From Chondrosia reniformis (taxonomy: Eukaryota; Porifera; Demospongiae; Chondrillida; Chondrillidae): a stretch of DNA of 64,000 nt. The DNA lies in NCBI GenBank assembly GCA_947172415.1, contig OX359193.1, forward strand, positions 630,501-694,500, in the 5' to 3' direction. The stretch's first letter is position 1; every line of letters begins with the position of its first letter. The notes below the pieces were generated by a model that ran no database searches, was not told the origin of the DNA, and saw only the letters and a list, made by a program, of their open reading frames with translations. Shown piece by piece: positions 1 to 12,900 of this stretch. The position numbers and the translations under genes were made by a program.

Positions 1-73
1 AGCTAGAGAATATGATGTAAGTAATGTCATGAAGACATACCAGTTCCCTTAATTGCCTTGTGTTGCTGTGCAG

Positions 74-918
74 GCCCTGATGTCACAGAGAGACCAGAGG
101 AGACACCCGATCTACAAGGTTAGGCACTGCTTTCTGTGGAAGGGAAATTATTTTCAACTTGATCAGTACACTAATGAGTGTCCCGATAGGTAGGTCCACC
201 CAAGATCCCTTTATACCAGTTTGATTGCTCAAACATTATGTATCCAGACTGTTTATGTATAGGAAATACTTTAAAAAAATTTCTATTATTTTTAAGTTTT
301 CCTGTGCTGTATATGTGTAGTTATTCAAGCTTATAATATCTGCACAGTGTATAGTGTCCTGTATAATGTATGTACCTTGTATAGTGCTGTATATGTGTCC
401 TAATGTTATGTACAGTGTATATTCCTACAGTACAATTATGTGTATTATGTGCGTGTGTGTAGCTGCAAAGGTTTGCTTTTATTGGAAACCTTCACTGCCA
501 ACACTGGTGATGATCTGGAGCTACCCCAGTTCTTGAAGATAGTCAGAGAGGTCACAGGAGACCCTTGTTACTCCATGTATAATCTCAGCCTGATGGAGGA
601 GTATAAAAATGTGAAACCCAACGACGCGGACAACTCAGTCGTAAGCCTCTTTACCTATCTGTTCATATGCTGTAAGGGAGGTAACAGATCTAGAGTAGGT
701 TTCTTTAAACTGATTGGTTAGATTTGGCACATTAGTTTTCAGATAGAAAGTAGCGTGCTAATAATAATTTTACTTGAATGGATGAGTTATATCTCTTATA
801 TTAGTGCAGTGCTGTACATGTGAATTGCTCGATTATAATTCACGCATGAACTTTAACATATTTTTTCTCTTTTTTTCATCTTCTATAGCCACCACCGAAA
901 CAAGCCAGGATACAGTAG
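74..918 (+). CDS. 3' end of an unrecognised gene (three exons visible)
   Basis: Exons 74-118, 471-640 and 889-918 join in one frame: acceptor cag before 74, donor gt at 119, acceptor aaag before 471, donor gtaagc at 641, acceptor ctatag before 889, stop tag at 916-918. The visible C-terminal part is about 81 residues: an acidic PE-rich stretch, then a compact segment containing [13 protein letters not shown] and [13 protein letters not shown], ending [10 protein letters not shown] do not recognise the family. The start and any upstream exons lie outside the window. The frame was chosen because it keeps all three exons open and the intron phases match; the alternative acceptor at 463 does not match the phase of exon 1. 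Function is unknown. Confidence 0.4.
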
Positions 919-3900
919 TAATATATAATTCCTATGCACATCTGATACTCTATATTACTTTTTATATGTTCTACATTAAATTATTGTCTGTATAATTGGT
1001 CTTAAAAGTTTAATAACATATTACACCTGTTATCTATAAAATGTACATTTTAATAAAAATGGTACGTAAAGTGTTTTCTAATAACCTACAAACAAGAAGC
1101 TTAAGAAAGCAGAATAGAAATCACAGTGTTGTTGAAAGCTTAGCATCTTTATAATTTCAGTGGCCAACATCAAAGTGCATGTGGTAACGTGAAGGGACTT
1201 TCCCTTTAGCTTGTAAGATTTCAATTTTGCACATTGGATATATAGTTCTTATACTATCCATGATTTGCAGTATATATAATATTATTAGCTATAATACATC
1301 TAAATTCAAATTGAAAACCATCAAATATATATACTTTTTATGTACAAACATTTAAAGTGAAGATAAAATATACAAAAATAATCAAAAAAATGCAAGAGTT
1401 TACGAGTCAGGTATTAGCAACATTTTCTTTTGAATTGATCCATCCATTCAGTCGTAAAGTTTTCTTGTACTTCTTTTCGCATCATCTGCATGATAGATGA
1501 TCCCAGGGCACACCGCGGGGAGGTAGAAGTACTTCGTGCCCCAAAAGGCCTCCGGTTTCTCAACTCTGTTTGACACTTCCACTACTTGCGTCGTAAGAGA
1601 AGCTGCTCGGGAACGGTCCGGCGTACCTGACCGACCTGTGACCAGTTACTAGTCCTGCACTGCCTCACGCTACGGACAGAACAAGCCCGACCCTGGCGGA
1701 CCACAAACTCCCACCAATGAGAATCATCATGTGCACACAACGCAGCTTGAGAGCACTGTACACAGACTTTAGCTCATTGGGATCGGCCAGGCGCTTTAGA
1801 GTAGGGACCCATCAGTTCAATGAACTATAAGAAAAGAATTCAAAATACATGATATACAATGAAATACTATACATTGATGCATGGATACGAAAACTGAATA
1901 CAAATTGAAATGTAAATGTCTTCCAAACCAACCTGAAGCTGCAGCCTACAACAGGGGTTCCTGACCGACTACGTAGTGGCACTGGACCCACGCTCCTCCA
2001 GGTACGGGTCGTATAGCAAGAATCCGCAAGTGCCAATTTAACACACAAGCAGGATTAATAGTGAGATACATCTCCAGGCACTAACCCATAGGTAGAGAGA
2101 CCACCCCACTATACGAACACCGATGACCCTTTGTCGCATGGTACCATGGTCGTGCTCCTACCACGGTTTTCGCATCGATCCGCACTAAAGCAGACCTCCA
2201 GAGTTGATAGCCCGGAGGCCAAAGACTGAAAATTTCCTTGCTTATTTATTAGAAATGGTCGGCGGGAAACATCGTGAACTTGGCGGAACAAAAATTTTGT
2301 TAATTGTTTTCGTGGCCATGTTCAAGAACAATAGACAACATGCAGTACATGACCCGACCTATTCAGCAAGTTGTTATTGTTATTGATTTTCGACTCGAAA
2401 ACATGCAGGCGAAGCAATTTATAACATGTCCAGTGACCCCCTTGAATAAAGAATATAGAAGTGCTTAATTAATAAACAAGCTATCAATATCTTAATGAAC
2501 TTCTAATTGTTTCAGCAGTAATCATTTATTTTAAACACATACGTAGCTATGCACAAACTCTTGCGAGCACATTAATTGACATGTCAAGCGGTATGTTATC
2601 AAGATATTGAGAATCAAGGATACAGATCATACAACAGCAAAATCTCAGCTTAAATACTATAAAAAGAGAGGCTTCGAATTATTGTACTTTACACACTTTC
2701 GGGCATATCTTTTATTATGTGCACATGCAGTACGTAGTATTTAATCCTTAATCCTACTACACCTTTATTGCTCAACTAATTTGTGAATCCAAAATGGCCG
2801 TTGCTACTTATTAATTGCGCGTAGTTGAGGAAGTTTGGCGTTGTATAACTTAAGTATTCTTATATGAGGGCATTATAGACTTCATTTAAAGCGGTTATAT
2901 AGTTTGGCTGATTCTCTAAACAAGATGACCTTGGTTGGCGTAATAATCCAATGTTGTTTATTATTTGCAAGATGACCTTGTAAGACTGTTCAAAATGTAA
3001 TTTATAATTAATGTACAATTTCTACAAACTAACATTTGATTACACAGGATATTGGCTTATTGTGTAGCCTATACTTTATTTGTTGTATTCATCTACTTGC
3101 AGAAGAATTGTCATGAAATCAAATGTCAGTTACCTAGCAACATGTCCAATTTAAGAAAGAAGTAGGGGATCATTAAGGTATTGGCTTAAACCATTCTGGT
3201 GGGAAGATATAGTGAAAGAAAGTATTGGATCAAGAGAAATGTGCATGGAATAAACAGTGAGTATAACAGCTGTAAAGGACCTGGACTACATTTGTCCAAT
3301 GGGACTACCAGATTTAGCATGTCTACCAGTTCCTAGTAACTAGTAACTCCTAACCACTATAATTCAGTTAGGGGAGGTAAGTAGTACATGCTTACCTACT
3401 TAGGTTTTCCGTATCCTATAGATCAGTTTGCCTTGCTCTGAAACGGTACTTAAACTTTGTCTTCGACATTAGTAAGGGTAAATTGTAAAACTGTTCAAAA
3501 TTTTTCCAGTTTCTGTGGCTACATAGATAATCTTTTTGCTTTGCTCTTCTTGAGTATCCATGGTAACTAGATAGAGGAATACTTCAAGTGATCTTGTGAT
3601 CAACAAGGCAGATGGTCCAGGCCAAGCATTTGCACTTCGTTTGGCTGAAGCTTGCGATTCCCCTATTAGGGCCCATTACAGCTCCTAGTAGCTGGGGGAA
3701 TGGTTACAGTGCTGGCCCATCTGAGGTGTAATTTCTAAATGTACTTACATTGTACATCTTGTTTGCTTCTGTATAGCCTACCATTTTCCAATTCATTTTA
3801 TGTAGAAAAGTCTCCATAACAACCAGGTGCAGTTCCCTGGCAACCTTTCAATTGGAAATAATGTAATAAACTGTTTGTGTGGCTCTCACTTGTAAACAAA

Positions 3901-4870
3901 CTACACACATTTAAGTCAAGTGGTATCTTTATCTAGTCAGCTGATCCCAATTAAGGTCAGGCAGTTTCTCCAAAGTCATTATTAATGGGTGTACGTACAT
4001 ACATGAAGAAACAAACATTAATTTGTTGTATGTAAAGGTGATATAATGTGTGTACTTTATGCCTTTTAACAGAACCTATCTGTGACTGCTATAGGTAGAG
4101 AATTACTTTGTAAATTATAAAATTATCATTGACATTTTCTGTCCATCTATTTCACTGTAACAGCACATGACAGTGGTTGATGCAATAACATGTTTTTGCA
4201 GGATTTGTGTCTGAGCATGCACTAATTGAATAACAACTTCTTTGGGGATTACAATGCCTTCTTGTTATACTCCAAGTCTAGAAAAACCTAGTTCATAATA
4301 CCTCATGTATGTAACCATGGCAAAAGCAAAGTCACACTGCAATTTGACTAAATTGCTTGGACAAATCATTGAAACATATTACATACAAATGCATGTACAT
4401 GAATAATCTATGCAACACCATTGTCTATATCTATAAATAAACACTTAAGGTTTTGTTTAATTATAGAAAACCTGTCTAACTTATTATAAAAATACATTTC
4501 ATTGTTTTCTGTACAAGATTAACAAACATCCCATTGATAGTGTAATAAATAAGCTATAAACATGTCTATCCTCTAGTATTAGTGATTGCTATTAAATTAG
4601 TAAAATAATTGTCGAGAACAAATCATTTTATTGACTAATATACGTATTAAAGTGTGTATGTACCTCTCTAATCGGACATTCACATGAAACCTTGATTGAG
4701 ATCTTACGTATTTTATTATTTGTCAATATACAAAATATAATTGGTCTTAAAGATAAACTTGAGTTTTAAAAGCTTAAAAACAGATTTACAAATTTATATG
4801 TATGTATTAATATATAAAATAAATATAATAATATACATTAATATTAGTTCACATACTAGTGTATATAATA
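919..4870. other. Gene-poor AT-rich region
   Basis: Apart from the GC-richer island at about 1490-2340 (separate entry), this 4-kb stretch shows no open frame with splice signals or family similarity that I can support. It holds A/T-rich non-coding sequence with short homopolymers. The 3' UTR of the gene ending at 918 and that of the minus-strand Nudix gene ending at 4871 must lie at its two edges. Confidence 0.5.
1490..2340 (-). other. GC-richer island with coding-like open frames, unidentified
   Basis: On the minus strand several stretches are open for 35-65 codons and flanked by plausible splice sites. One lies near 2110-2226 after tttcag. One lies near 1935-2045. One lies near 1600-1790 and contains LADPNELKSVYSALK. 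A terminal one near 1490-1660 can be read to a stop in two frames, one containing KPEAFWGTKYFYLPAV. Two segments share the motif tcggtcagg(a/t)ac. A possible start codon lies at about 2316-2318. I could not settle one consistent gene model or recognise a family. It may be a short minus-strand gene, a decayed gene or a repeat. Confidence 0.25.
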
Positions 4871-6895
4871 TTAAATGTTGCTCTTGGGGAGTTGATGCAG
4901 CTTCTCCTGTAAAGTATAAAATTGCATGCTGGGCAGTCCCTTTCTGTAATGAGGGATCTGTGTCACGCCCACTTGTACCGGGAGGAGCACACCCTTCAAA
5001 TAGTCCTCCACTATCATGCGATTCACTGGAACCAGATCTTGACTCAAGAATTCCTGAATCTAACATACATAGACCAAAAATTTAAAATAATAATATATAA
5101 ACAGTGATATGTGCATAAAGGGAAGTGAATATGTCCCTTACTATTTAGTAAAACTGTATGTAACACATGCAATGTTCAGTTTAATATGTAGCTGTCACAG
5201 GGCTGTATGCAGAACTTGGGGCCAGAGGGGGCAAAATGAAAATTTTCAAAATTTAGGGGGCAATGGTATGAGGGTGTCGAAGCAGTTTAGGGGGTTCCCA
5301 AAAGTCTAGAGGGGCAAAATCAATCCTAGGGGGGGGGGCAAATGGCTCCCCCTCTATCCAGCCCTGAAGCTGATTCTATCTTCTACTAAATGGGTCTTTC
5401 AACAGTTAAGGACTTACATCCATCCACTTACACTCCTTCACCTCCTGGTGGTCAGGACTAAGCTTGTCGCTGAGAGGTCTCAAGAGGCATACAAAGTAAA
5501 GATCACTGCATCCAAACCTGTAATGGGACATCTGTCGTATGCTCAACAAGGAGACAAACTCTGTTTTCACACCAGTCTCCTCTTGAACCTCTCGAATAGC
5601 AGCCTCTACAATTGGCTCATCTGTAAGCAAAGAATATCATATCAGTTATTAAAGACATACACGCTGGTAGCATATGTAGTAGCGAGGCTCCTGTAGTAGT
5701 AATCCTTTTGTTTATATTTTAACTGTAGGGTCTAGTACCAAAAGTCCATGCACTAGTTAATATCATATATAATACCAACACACACATAGTAATCCAAACA
5801 TAATTATTATTATATGAAGTCACCTGTTAAATGGACACAATACAGATATACGTACATACGTACTTGGATCCACAAGTCCACCTGGTAATTTCCACCGGCT
5901 CTTGTTCAAGAGAGTATAACGTTCTTGTATTGTCAAAATTTCATTTTTATCATTCACTACCAATCCTCCAGCTCCTTCAATCAGACATAAGAGAAGGTAC
6001 AGTATTGCAATGACACAATATACCTAACATTAATACTAGTTACTACACATACTGGATATATAAATGTGTCTGGAGAATACAGCCATTATACTCTATATAT
6101 TACCTGTGATGAACACACGATATTATATATATGTACATTGTAGCTGCTAATATACCCACACATTGTACTTATGTATATAAATTAGCACAAGATGCATTGA
6201 TTTTAAAGCGAAGCCACATGTATGTTACCTATATAAAAGCCTGCATAATGAGGGAGGTTATTCTGTTCATTAGAGGCCAGCCATTTTGTTAACATCAAGT
6301 AGTCTGGTTTGGTGTGGTGGAACGTAAACCCTAGCTACACAAGTGAGAGTGATTAGACAGGATAGGGATGGCTACACAAGTGAGAGTGATTAGACAGGAT
6401 CATTTCTGTCTGTCGAAAACCTACTTCAACAGCAATTGGAATGAACTGTGACACACTTGAATCAATCTTTAGCCAAATACCTCTCCTTCCTTCAGTGCTC
6501 CATTTCTTCACAGACACTGTGTGTCACAGAAAGTACTTCGGATGAAATCAAATCTTTACATAGGAGTGCATACAGTTATGTAGTTACTAACTTTCAAGTT
6601 CTACTTTGAACACTGACAGATCCATCTGGTCAAAATACTCCGGTGTGACATCTAAGTTGATGCAATTGTAGCTATGAGAGAAAAGGTAATTTATGCACTA
6701 ATTCAAACATGTTCATATATATGGCAAAATGTTGTTCGTTTGATCTAAGAAATATTTGCAATTAACGACCAGTGACTATGGTACCATGAGAAAAATAATG
6801 TGAAAAAGTCTAAAAACTTACGCATCTTCAATCCCTTCGAATGCAGTAGTGTCTGACTTATTGCCGTCTGGAGCTTTGGCTGTAGTTTCGGCCAT
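4871..6895 (-). CDS. NUDT6: Nudix hydrolase, NUDT6-like
   Basis: Seven exons on the minus strand: 6895-6822, 6671-6592, 6516-6425, 6334-6229, 5974-5864, 5620-5418 and 5059-4871. They total 855 nt, 284 residues plus stop, with all phases consistent. The N-terminal half carries the NUDT6-type pre-domain (KKWSTEGRRGIWLKI, then LGFTFHH). The Nudix fold follows, with WKLPGGLVDP leading into AAIREVQEETGV, which forms the metal-binding Nudix box; LLSIRQ and KECKWMD come after it. Family members hydrolyse nucleoside diphosphates linked to other moieties; the substrate cannot be read from sequence. It is head-to-head with CDC45 (60 bp between start codons). An insertion element at 5198-5366 sits in its last intron and a short tandem duplication at about 6335-6400 in another. 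Length and domain order match vertebrate NUDT6, giving good confidence. Confidence 0.88.
5198..5366. mobile_element. Short inverted-terminal element, family B, copy 1
   Basis: About 170 bp bounded by cagggctg and cagccctg, lying in an intron of the Nudix gene. Its interior reads tgcagaacttggggcca and tatgagggtgtcgaagcag with G-rich runs. Related sequences occur in opposite orientation at 12264-12406 and 18513-18659. No coding capacity, so a non-autonomous MITE-like element is the best reading. Confidence 0.7.
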
Positions 6896-6955
6896 CTTTA
6901 TTTCAAGACCACACCCACTAAGTCACGTGAATTCCATGGCGGGTTTTTGAAGAAG
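6896..6955. promoter_or_regulatory. Bidirectional promoter region NUDT6-like / CDC45
   Basis: Only 60 bp separate the start codons of the minus-strand Nudix gene (6895) and plus-strand CDC45 (6956). The interval holds a CACGTG E-box (gtcacgtgaa) and a ggcgggttt motif that resembles an E2F site with one mismatch. E2F control of CDC45 is known in other animals; that it applies here is inference. There is no TATA box. Confidence 0.55.
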
Positions 6956-9900
6956 ATGGTTCTCATTACAAACTTAGTATCTGAATTTTATAATCGTATC
7001 AGTCGAACAGTAAGTTTATCGACCATGAAACTGCCTTTTATTAGAAGTATCTGATTGTAAAGTAATAGTTTTCCTTCACCTTTCCGCAGAGATTGCTGTT
7101 AATTGCTGCAGTGGATCTGGATGCTGTGTGTTCAGCCAAAATACTACAAGTATGAGCTATGAAATGAGTTTATGTCTTACATTTGGCATTAGAATAATGC
7201 TTCTCTCGCTAAAGTCTGTCTTTAAAGCTGATCATGTGGAGTACACGCTAATTCCAGTGAGTAGCAAGGACGAAATGCGATTGGCCTACGAGGACCACAG
7301 ACATACTGTAAGCAGTGCACGTGACAAAAAGCAGGGTTTTCTGATCCATTCGTGTGTAGTGGTCCATTTTCTGTAAAGTAGCACCAATGGCAAAACGGTT
7401 AGTGTTGAGTTGTATATACGTACACTTCCCATTCTGCAGGTGAAGAATGTTTTACTGGTTGGTTGTGGTGGGTGTCTGGAAGTGCTAAATTACATGGACC
7501 CCGAGGAGGACACTGTATTTTATATTATTGACAGGTAGAGTCATGCGTACTTACTTGTGTGCCGCCGAATGTACAATAAATTGCTTGGAATGTATAAATT
7601 TGTTTATTTACAGTCAAAGACCATTGAATATAGAAAATGTTTACAACAAGGATCAGGTGGGGTTATATAATGTATCAACTAATATGTATACTGCTTATAT
7701 ACGTACATCATTTGTCATCAAACTGTAACACTATATCGCATACCGTATGTTTGTATAGCATGCAGTTATGTGCATTGTGTATTAGTATTAATATGCGTAT
7801 GATGGTTTCATTCATTGGTATTTGGCAACTGTTGTACATAGGTGAATGTGCTGGTGTTTCAAAAGGAGAGTTTCGATATTCCACAATTTGAAGACATATT
7901 CGGATCTGATTCAGTGAGTCTTTTAAAACATTCCTGTCAATTTTATTTGATAAATATTGATAAAATTGTCCATTAATTATACTATTCACACTTCTATGTT
8001 TTAGCAAGGCTCGTGTTGAATTACTGTCTTAGAATGATATCATTCCTTATTAGGAAGAGGAACAGTTGGATGATGCACATGACAGTGGCGATGAATCTGA
8101 TTATGGTAGAAGAAGCGAGACAAAGGTAGGTAACCAGCAAGGCCTCCAGAGAGATGTCCTGGAGATTGTTGACCTAATGTGGTTGGTGATGTAGGAAAAG
8201 TTCAAAACTAAAAGAGCAAGACATCTTTGGAGAAGAAAAAGGTTAATTTAATATTGAATCCTTGTCTCTTGTGCCGTCTGTTTGTATGTTCTCTGTATGT
8301 GTGTGTGTAACTTGTATCCTCATCCAAAGCTCTCACTAGGTTTAGTTCCCTATGTTTTTACTGTAGAATACATACGTAGATGTAGTACGTATGTAGGGAA
8401 ATGGTATTTAGATAACTTATACGAATATGCTGTATTCACGAGGTTGTATTTCTGTGACAGGGAAGCACTCCTGAGTGACTATACAAGACAAAGCTACCAT
8501 GGAGCTGCTGTAAGTGACTGCACAAAAGGGTCAGGTTTACAGTGACAAGATGTGGAGACATGTTCCGTGTGTAGGGTTCGCTGGTCGCATATGAACTGGC
8601 AAAGAGATTGGCACGGGAGAACAATGACATTCTCTGGTGAGTGTTAGCTTGTCATTTGGCTGAATTATACATCTGGTCATACGTACGTACGTACGTCGGT
8701 AGGTATGTAGGTATGATGTGTGTATGTACATGTGTGCCTGTGTGTGTAAGCTGGTCCTATCCTAATGATGAATGTCACCTTCATTCATGTCCACATCATT
8801 ACTGATGGACCCACCAACTATCAGTTAGCCCCACCCAGTGACCTTTGACCTGTTAACACCTCCTCATAACTGCTCATGTGTGTGTTCCATTGGTGTATCC
8901 AGGTGGACTATTATCTCAGTAACCGAGCGATACCTCCTAGGTAGGAGCGGAAAGTGAGCTCATTGTGTACTGCTACTCTGTTTCCTTGCTACACTTCTGT
9001 TACATACTGCAACTTCTAATAATAATTATATGTATATTTTATACAGGTTGGTATATAATACCTTCATACAGTATTTACAAGAAGAGAGAACTAGACTTGA
9101 TCATTGGTTAGTACGACCCCTCCCATTCCTCACCTCAGACCCCTCCCACCCTTCACCTCAGACCCATCCCGCTCCTCACCTCAGGACCCCTCCCGCTCCT
9201 CACTTCAGACCCCTCCCACTCCTCACCTCAGACCCCTCCCACCCTTCACCTCAGACCCATCCCGCTCCTCACCTCAGGACCCCTCCCACTCCTCACCTCA
9301 GGACCCCTCCCACTTCACATACTGTTGGTTATAACTTTTATTCATTACTTCTTCTCCCTAGCGATGACGTGGTAACCAGGTCTGTCAACTCGCTGAAGAT
9401 AATCAGCGAAGAGGAGTATCCTAAACACAAAGTACAACTCTGTCATTCCCATTATTATCTTAAATATCATGTAGATGCATTAAGGATCTGTAGCATGTGT
9501 TCCGTGAGTGTCTCCACTCTATCCTTAACACTACACCAGACTCAATCTTGTCCTGTATCGTCACTGGAACCTGTATGACAGTATATTTAATTCATCTTAC
9601 ACTTCATCCAAGTGAGTTCTCTTATCGGCTGTAGAACATCCTAGGTTTACCTATCATGTTGATAATGTGTAGCAGTAGATTAAGTCACAAGGGAAGGTAA
9701 TCTTTATCATGAGGTGTTCATATTTCAAGCCCTGATACCTCCTCCATTCTCACTCAGTGATATCTGTATTTGAGAATGTTTATTTAGTTCCCTTTGTACA
9801 TATGTGCTTACACACAGTCTAAAGGAATGTACTACATTTCCATATTTTAACTGTTTTAAGTCCAATCTATTCTGTCAAATAGTTTCTCATGAGAATGATC

Positions 9901-12900
9901 CCTTTTGTGTGTAAAGTATTCTCTATAAGACTTCAGTGAAGCCAAATTGTAAATGCAAAAGAAATACGTATTTATTTTTAAATCCATTTAACCTTTTCAC
10001 TTGTTCAGCCTGTGAATATAGTGCCCTGAGACAGTAGTGTAGATTTATAAGGACATGATTAAACCGAGGCATCGGAGAATGTCTTATCGCATATGAAAGT
10101 CTTTGTCATTTTGTCACTTGTAGACTCCGATTATGGACTATTCAGGGACAGAAGAAGCTTCATGAACTATTTGCTGATATGGGGTGAGTTGTGTCTATAG
10201 AGAACAACAGTATTCATAGGCCAGAGATATCTCCTTTGCAACTCAATTTCCATATAAGGTCACAACAATATATGTGGTTTAAATACTTAACAGGTTTCTT
10301 TAGAAAGGATGAGGGAAATACAATAGAAAAATATTAATAAATTTATTTGCTATTAAAATTGGCAGTTTCATTCTCTTTAAGGGTGGGTTTACAAATATCC
10401 CCCCCCCCCCCCCCCCCCAAAATAAAACCTTCTTAATATGTTGTGCACCCCTTGTAGTGCTTGATACATACGTACATATATTTAATGTGTTTCATCACAG
10501 ACTGCCTCTGGTCCAATGTAAGCAGAAGTTCACTTCAATGAGTGTCCAGTTCAAGGCTGGATTGAAGGAACACTTTGTCCAGTCATCAAAGAAGTTTGGT
10601 GTTACGAGTCTCACCTATCCCTCCTTCTCAGCAACATTTGGCTACAGACACAAAGTATGTATACGTAGGCACTCCACCACTCCAGTGCTCATGAAAAATC
10701 TAATAAACCATTTTCCTACATGCTATGCCTATTCTGTAAAAAAGCCTATATGAGAACTAAAGCTTTGGATGAAGATACAAGAGTCTTTTCTTTCTTCTTT
10801 TCCTTTCTTTCATCTTCTTCATTCTTCATGTACACTTGTCTAAACAAATCTGGACTGTATTCATCATCCTGGAACATTTAGATCCGGCCTCTATTCTATA
10901 TGAACTAATATAACGTACAGTACATACGTACATACGTACATATATACATGGTCATATTAACTGTCGACCATCAGAATAGTGTTCTATGGAGGAGTAAATG
11001 GGTGAACAGTTACGCTCATTTAAAGTGCCAATTATAACTTTTAGGTTGATGTATACGTAGCTCAGTGAATGAACGTACGTAAAACAAATGAAACAGGTCT
11101 CCATCAATATATACGTAGCAGGAAGTCACTACTTAACTGTGTATCATTAACTGCATGCAGGATGTGCTTTATTATATAATCTTTCTTTATGTACGAATGT
11201 AGCTCTCAGCCGCAGACTTTGTTTTCAGTTTACTGGCCCTTTTAGAGAAACAGGTGAGCACTTGAGTGTTACGTCACAACTTGTACCTTCTCCTCAGTAA
11301 TAATTCTTAGAGTTATAGTATACTGACTGTCCTAGGGAGGTGACATTCACACAGGTTGACTGTCCTAGAGAGGTGACCATTAACACAGGTTGACTGTCCT
11401 AGAGAGGTGACCATTAACACAGGTTGACTGTCCTAGAGAGGTAACCATTCACACAGGTTGACTGTCCTAGAGAGGCGACCATTCCCACAGGTTGACTGTC
11501 CTAGAGAGGTGACAATTCCCACAGGTTGACTGTCCTGTACCTTACTGTATGCTGTATATGTTATTATTACTTACGTAAGTGCACGGAAGGCTACAACCTA
11601 CGAATGTGTAATTGTGTATTTGTCTGGTCCATAGGATATAGAATCTTCAGCTGGTTTCATGGGGGCACTGGATGCCTTGAGCAGGTACGTACGTAGAGCT
11701 TTGATTGGTTGACTGACTCTAATTTGCAGCTGATGACGAGGTCAATGTTTCAGTATAAAAAGCTTTGTACTGATGTTTTCTATGGGTTATGTATTATGTA
11801 CGTACGTATGTGTATATTTGTATATAAAATGTAAATATTTCACCACTACTAGTTGCCATACAAATACTCCACAATATGTTTCACCTGATGATGTACGTAC
11901 ATGATATACACTTTGTTTAGGACCAATTTTGAAGTGATCTACTCTGGATTGGAACTTGCTATTCACCAGGTAGGTACTAGTCAGGTGATCGTCTAGACAT
12001 TATGTTGAAAGAGAAAGTTGCATATGTAAAGGTTCCGAGAGACCTTAGATTTATTTCTGTTTTACTTAAGCTTGGAAGCCACAAGCTTAAATACTATTTG
12101 TTGTATCTCATTTATGCTGAATGGTCTTTGTATTCTGAAGCAATTGGCCATATCGGGACAGATCAAAGGGTTTGTCAACACCTACAGGGTCGTCAGCACG
12201 GGACCCTTCATATTTGCTCAGCTTGAGGAGGTGAGGTCACTTGGTGGAGTGGATGTGCATTGTCAGGGCCGCAGAGAGAAATGCCCCCCCCCCCTAAACT
12301 TTTGGGAACCCCCTAAACTGCTTTAACACCCTCATACCATTGCCCCCCCCCTAAATTTTGAAAATTTTCATTCCCCCCCTGATCCCAAGTTCTGCATGCT
12401 GCCCTGATTATTATTCTTTATATTAATTTCATGTGCTACTAAAGGTCTGATAGTCTTCACAATGGGGGTCATGTGAAATTCAATGCTGCATGGAATGTAT
12501 TTCAGTAGATATGTACATACATACGTATGTACAATTATAAGAAGGATTTCTTTCATTCCACTGCCTGCCACTCTCTTTTACCAAATTTGGTGTTATTCTT
12601 TGCTATTCACTGTAGGGTGTCCCAGATGTAAAGATGTTTGAGAATCCCCTAGCTCTTCGGAGGCTGGGTAGACAGCTAATGGAGACGTGGATAGTAGTAG
12701 TGCGTTGTATTCACTATGCCATTCATCGCTGTATTAGATATAGAGATATTATAGAGATTCAAATACACACATACATATATGTACATATGTACGCGTATAT
12801 TGAATATGTTGTTCAGTTGTATGGTTTCTCATTGATCAACATAAAGTGAATTAAAATTTGAATCTGTTGAATGCATAGGCGAATGTTTCAGTTTTCCCAA

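Noticed and set aside
9030..9578. 182-codon frame spanning a CDC45 intron
   Set aside because: Contains two true CDC45 exons joined by read-through of a C-rich repeat; CDC45 homology requires splicing.
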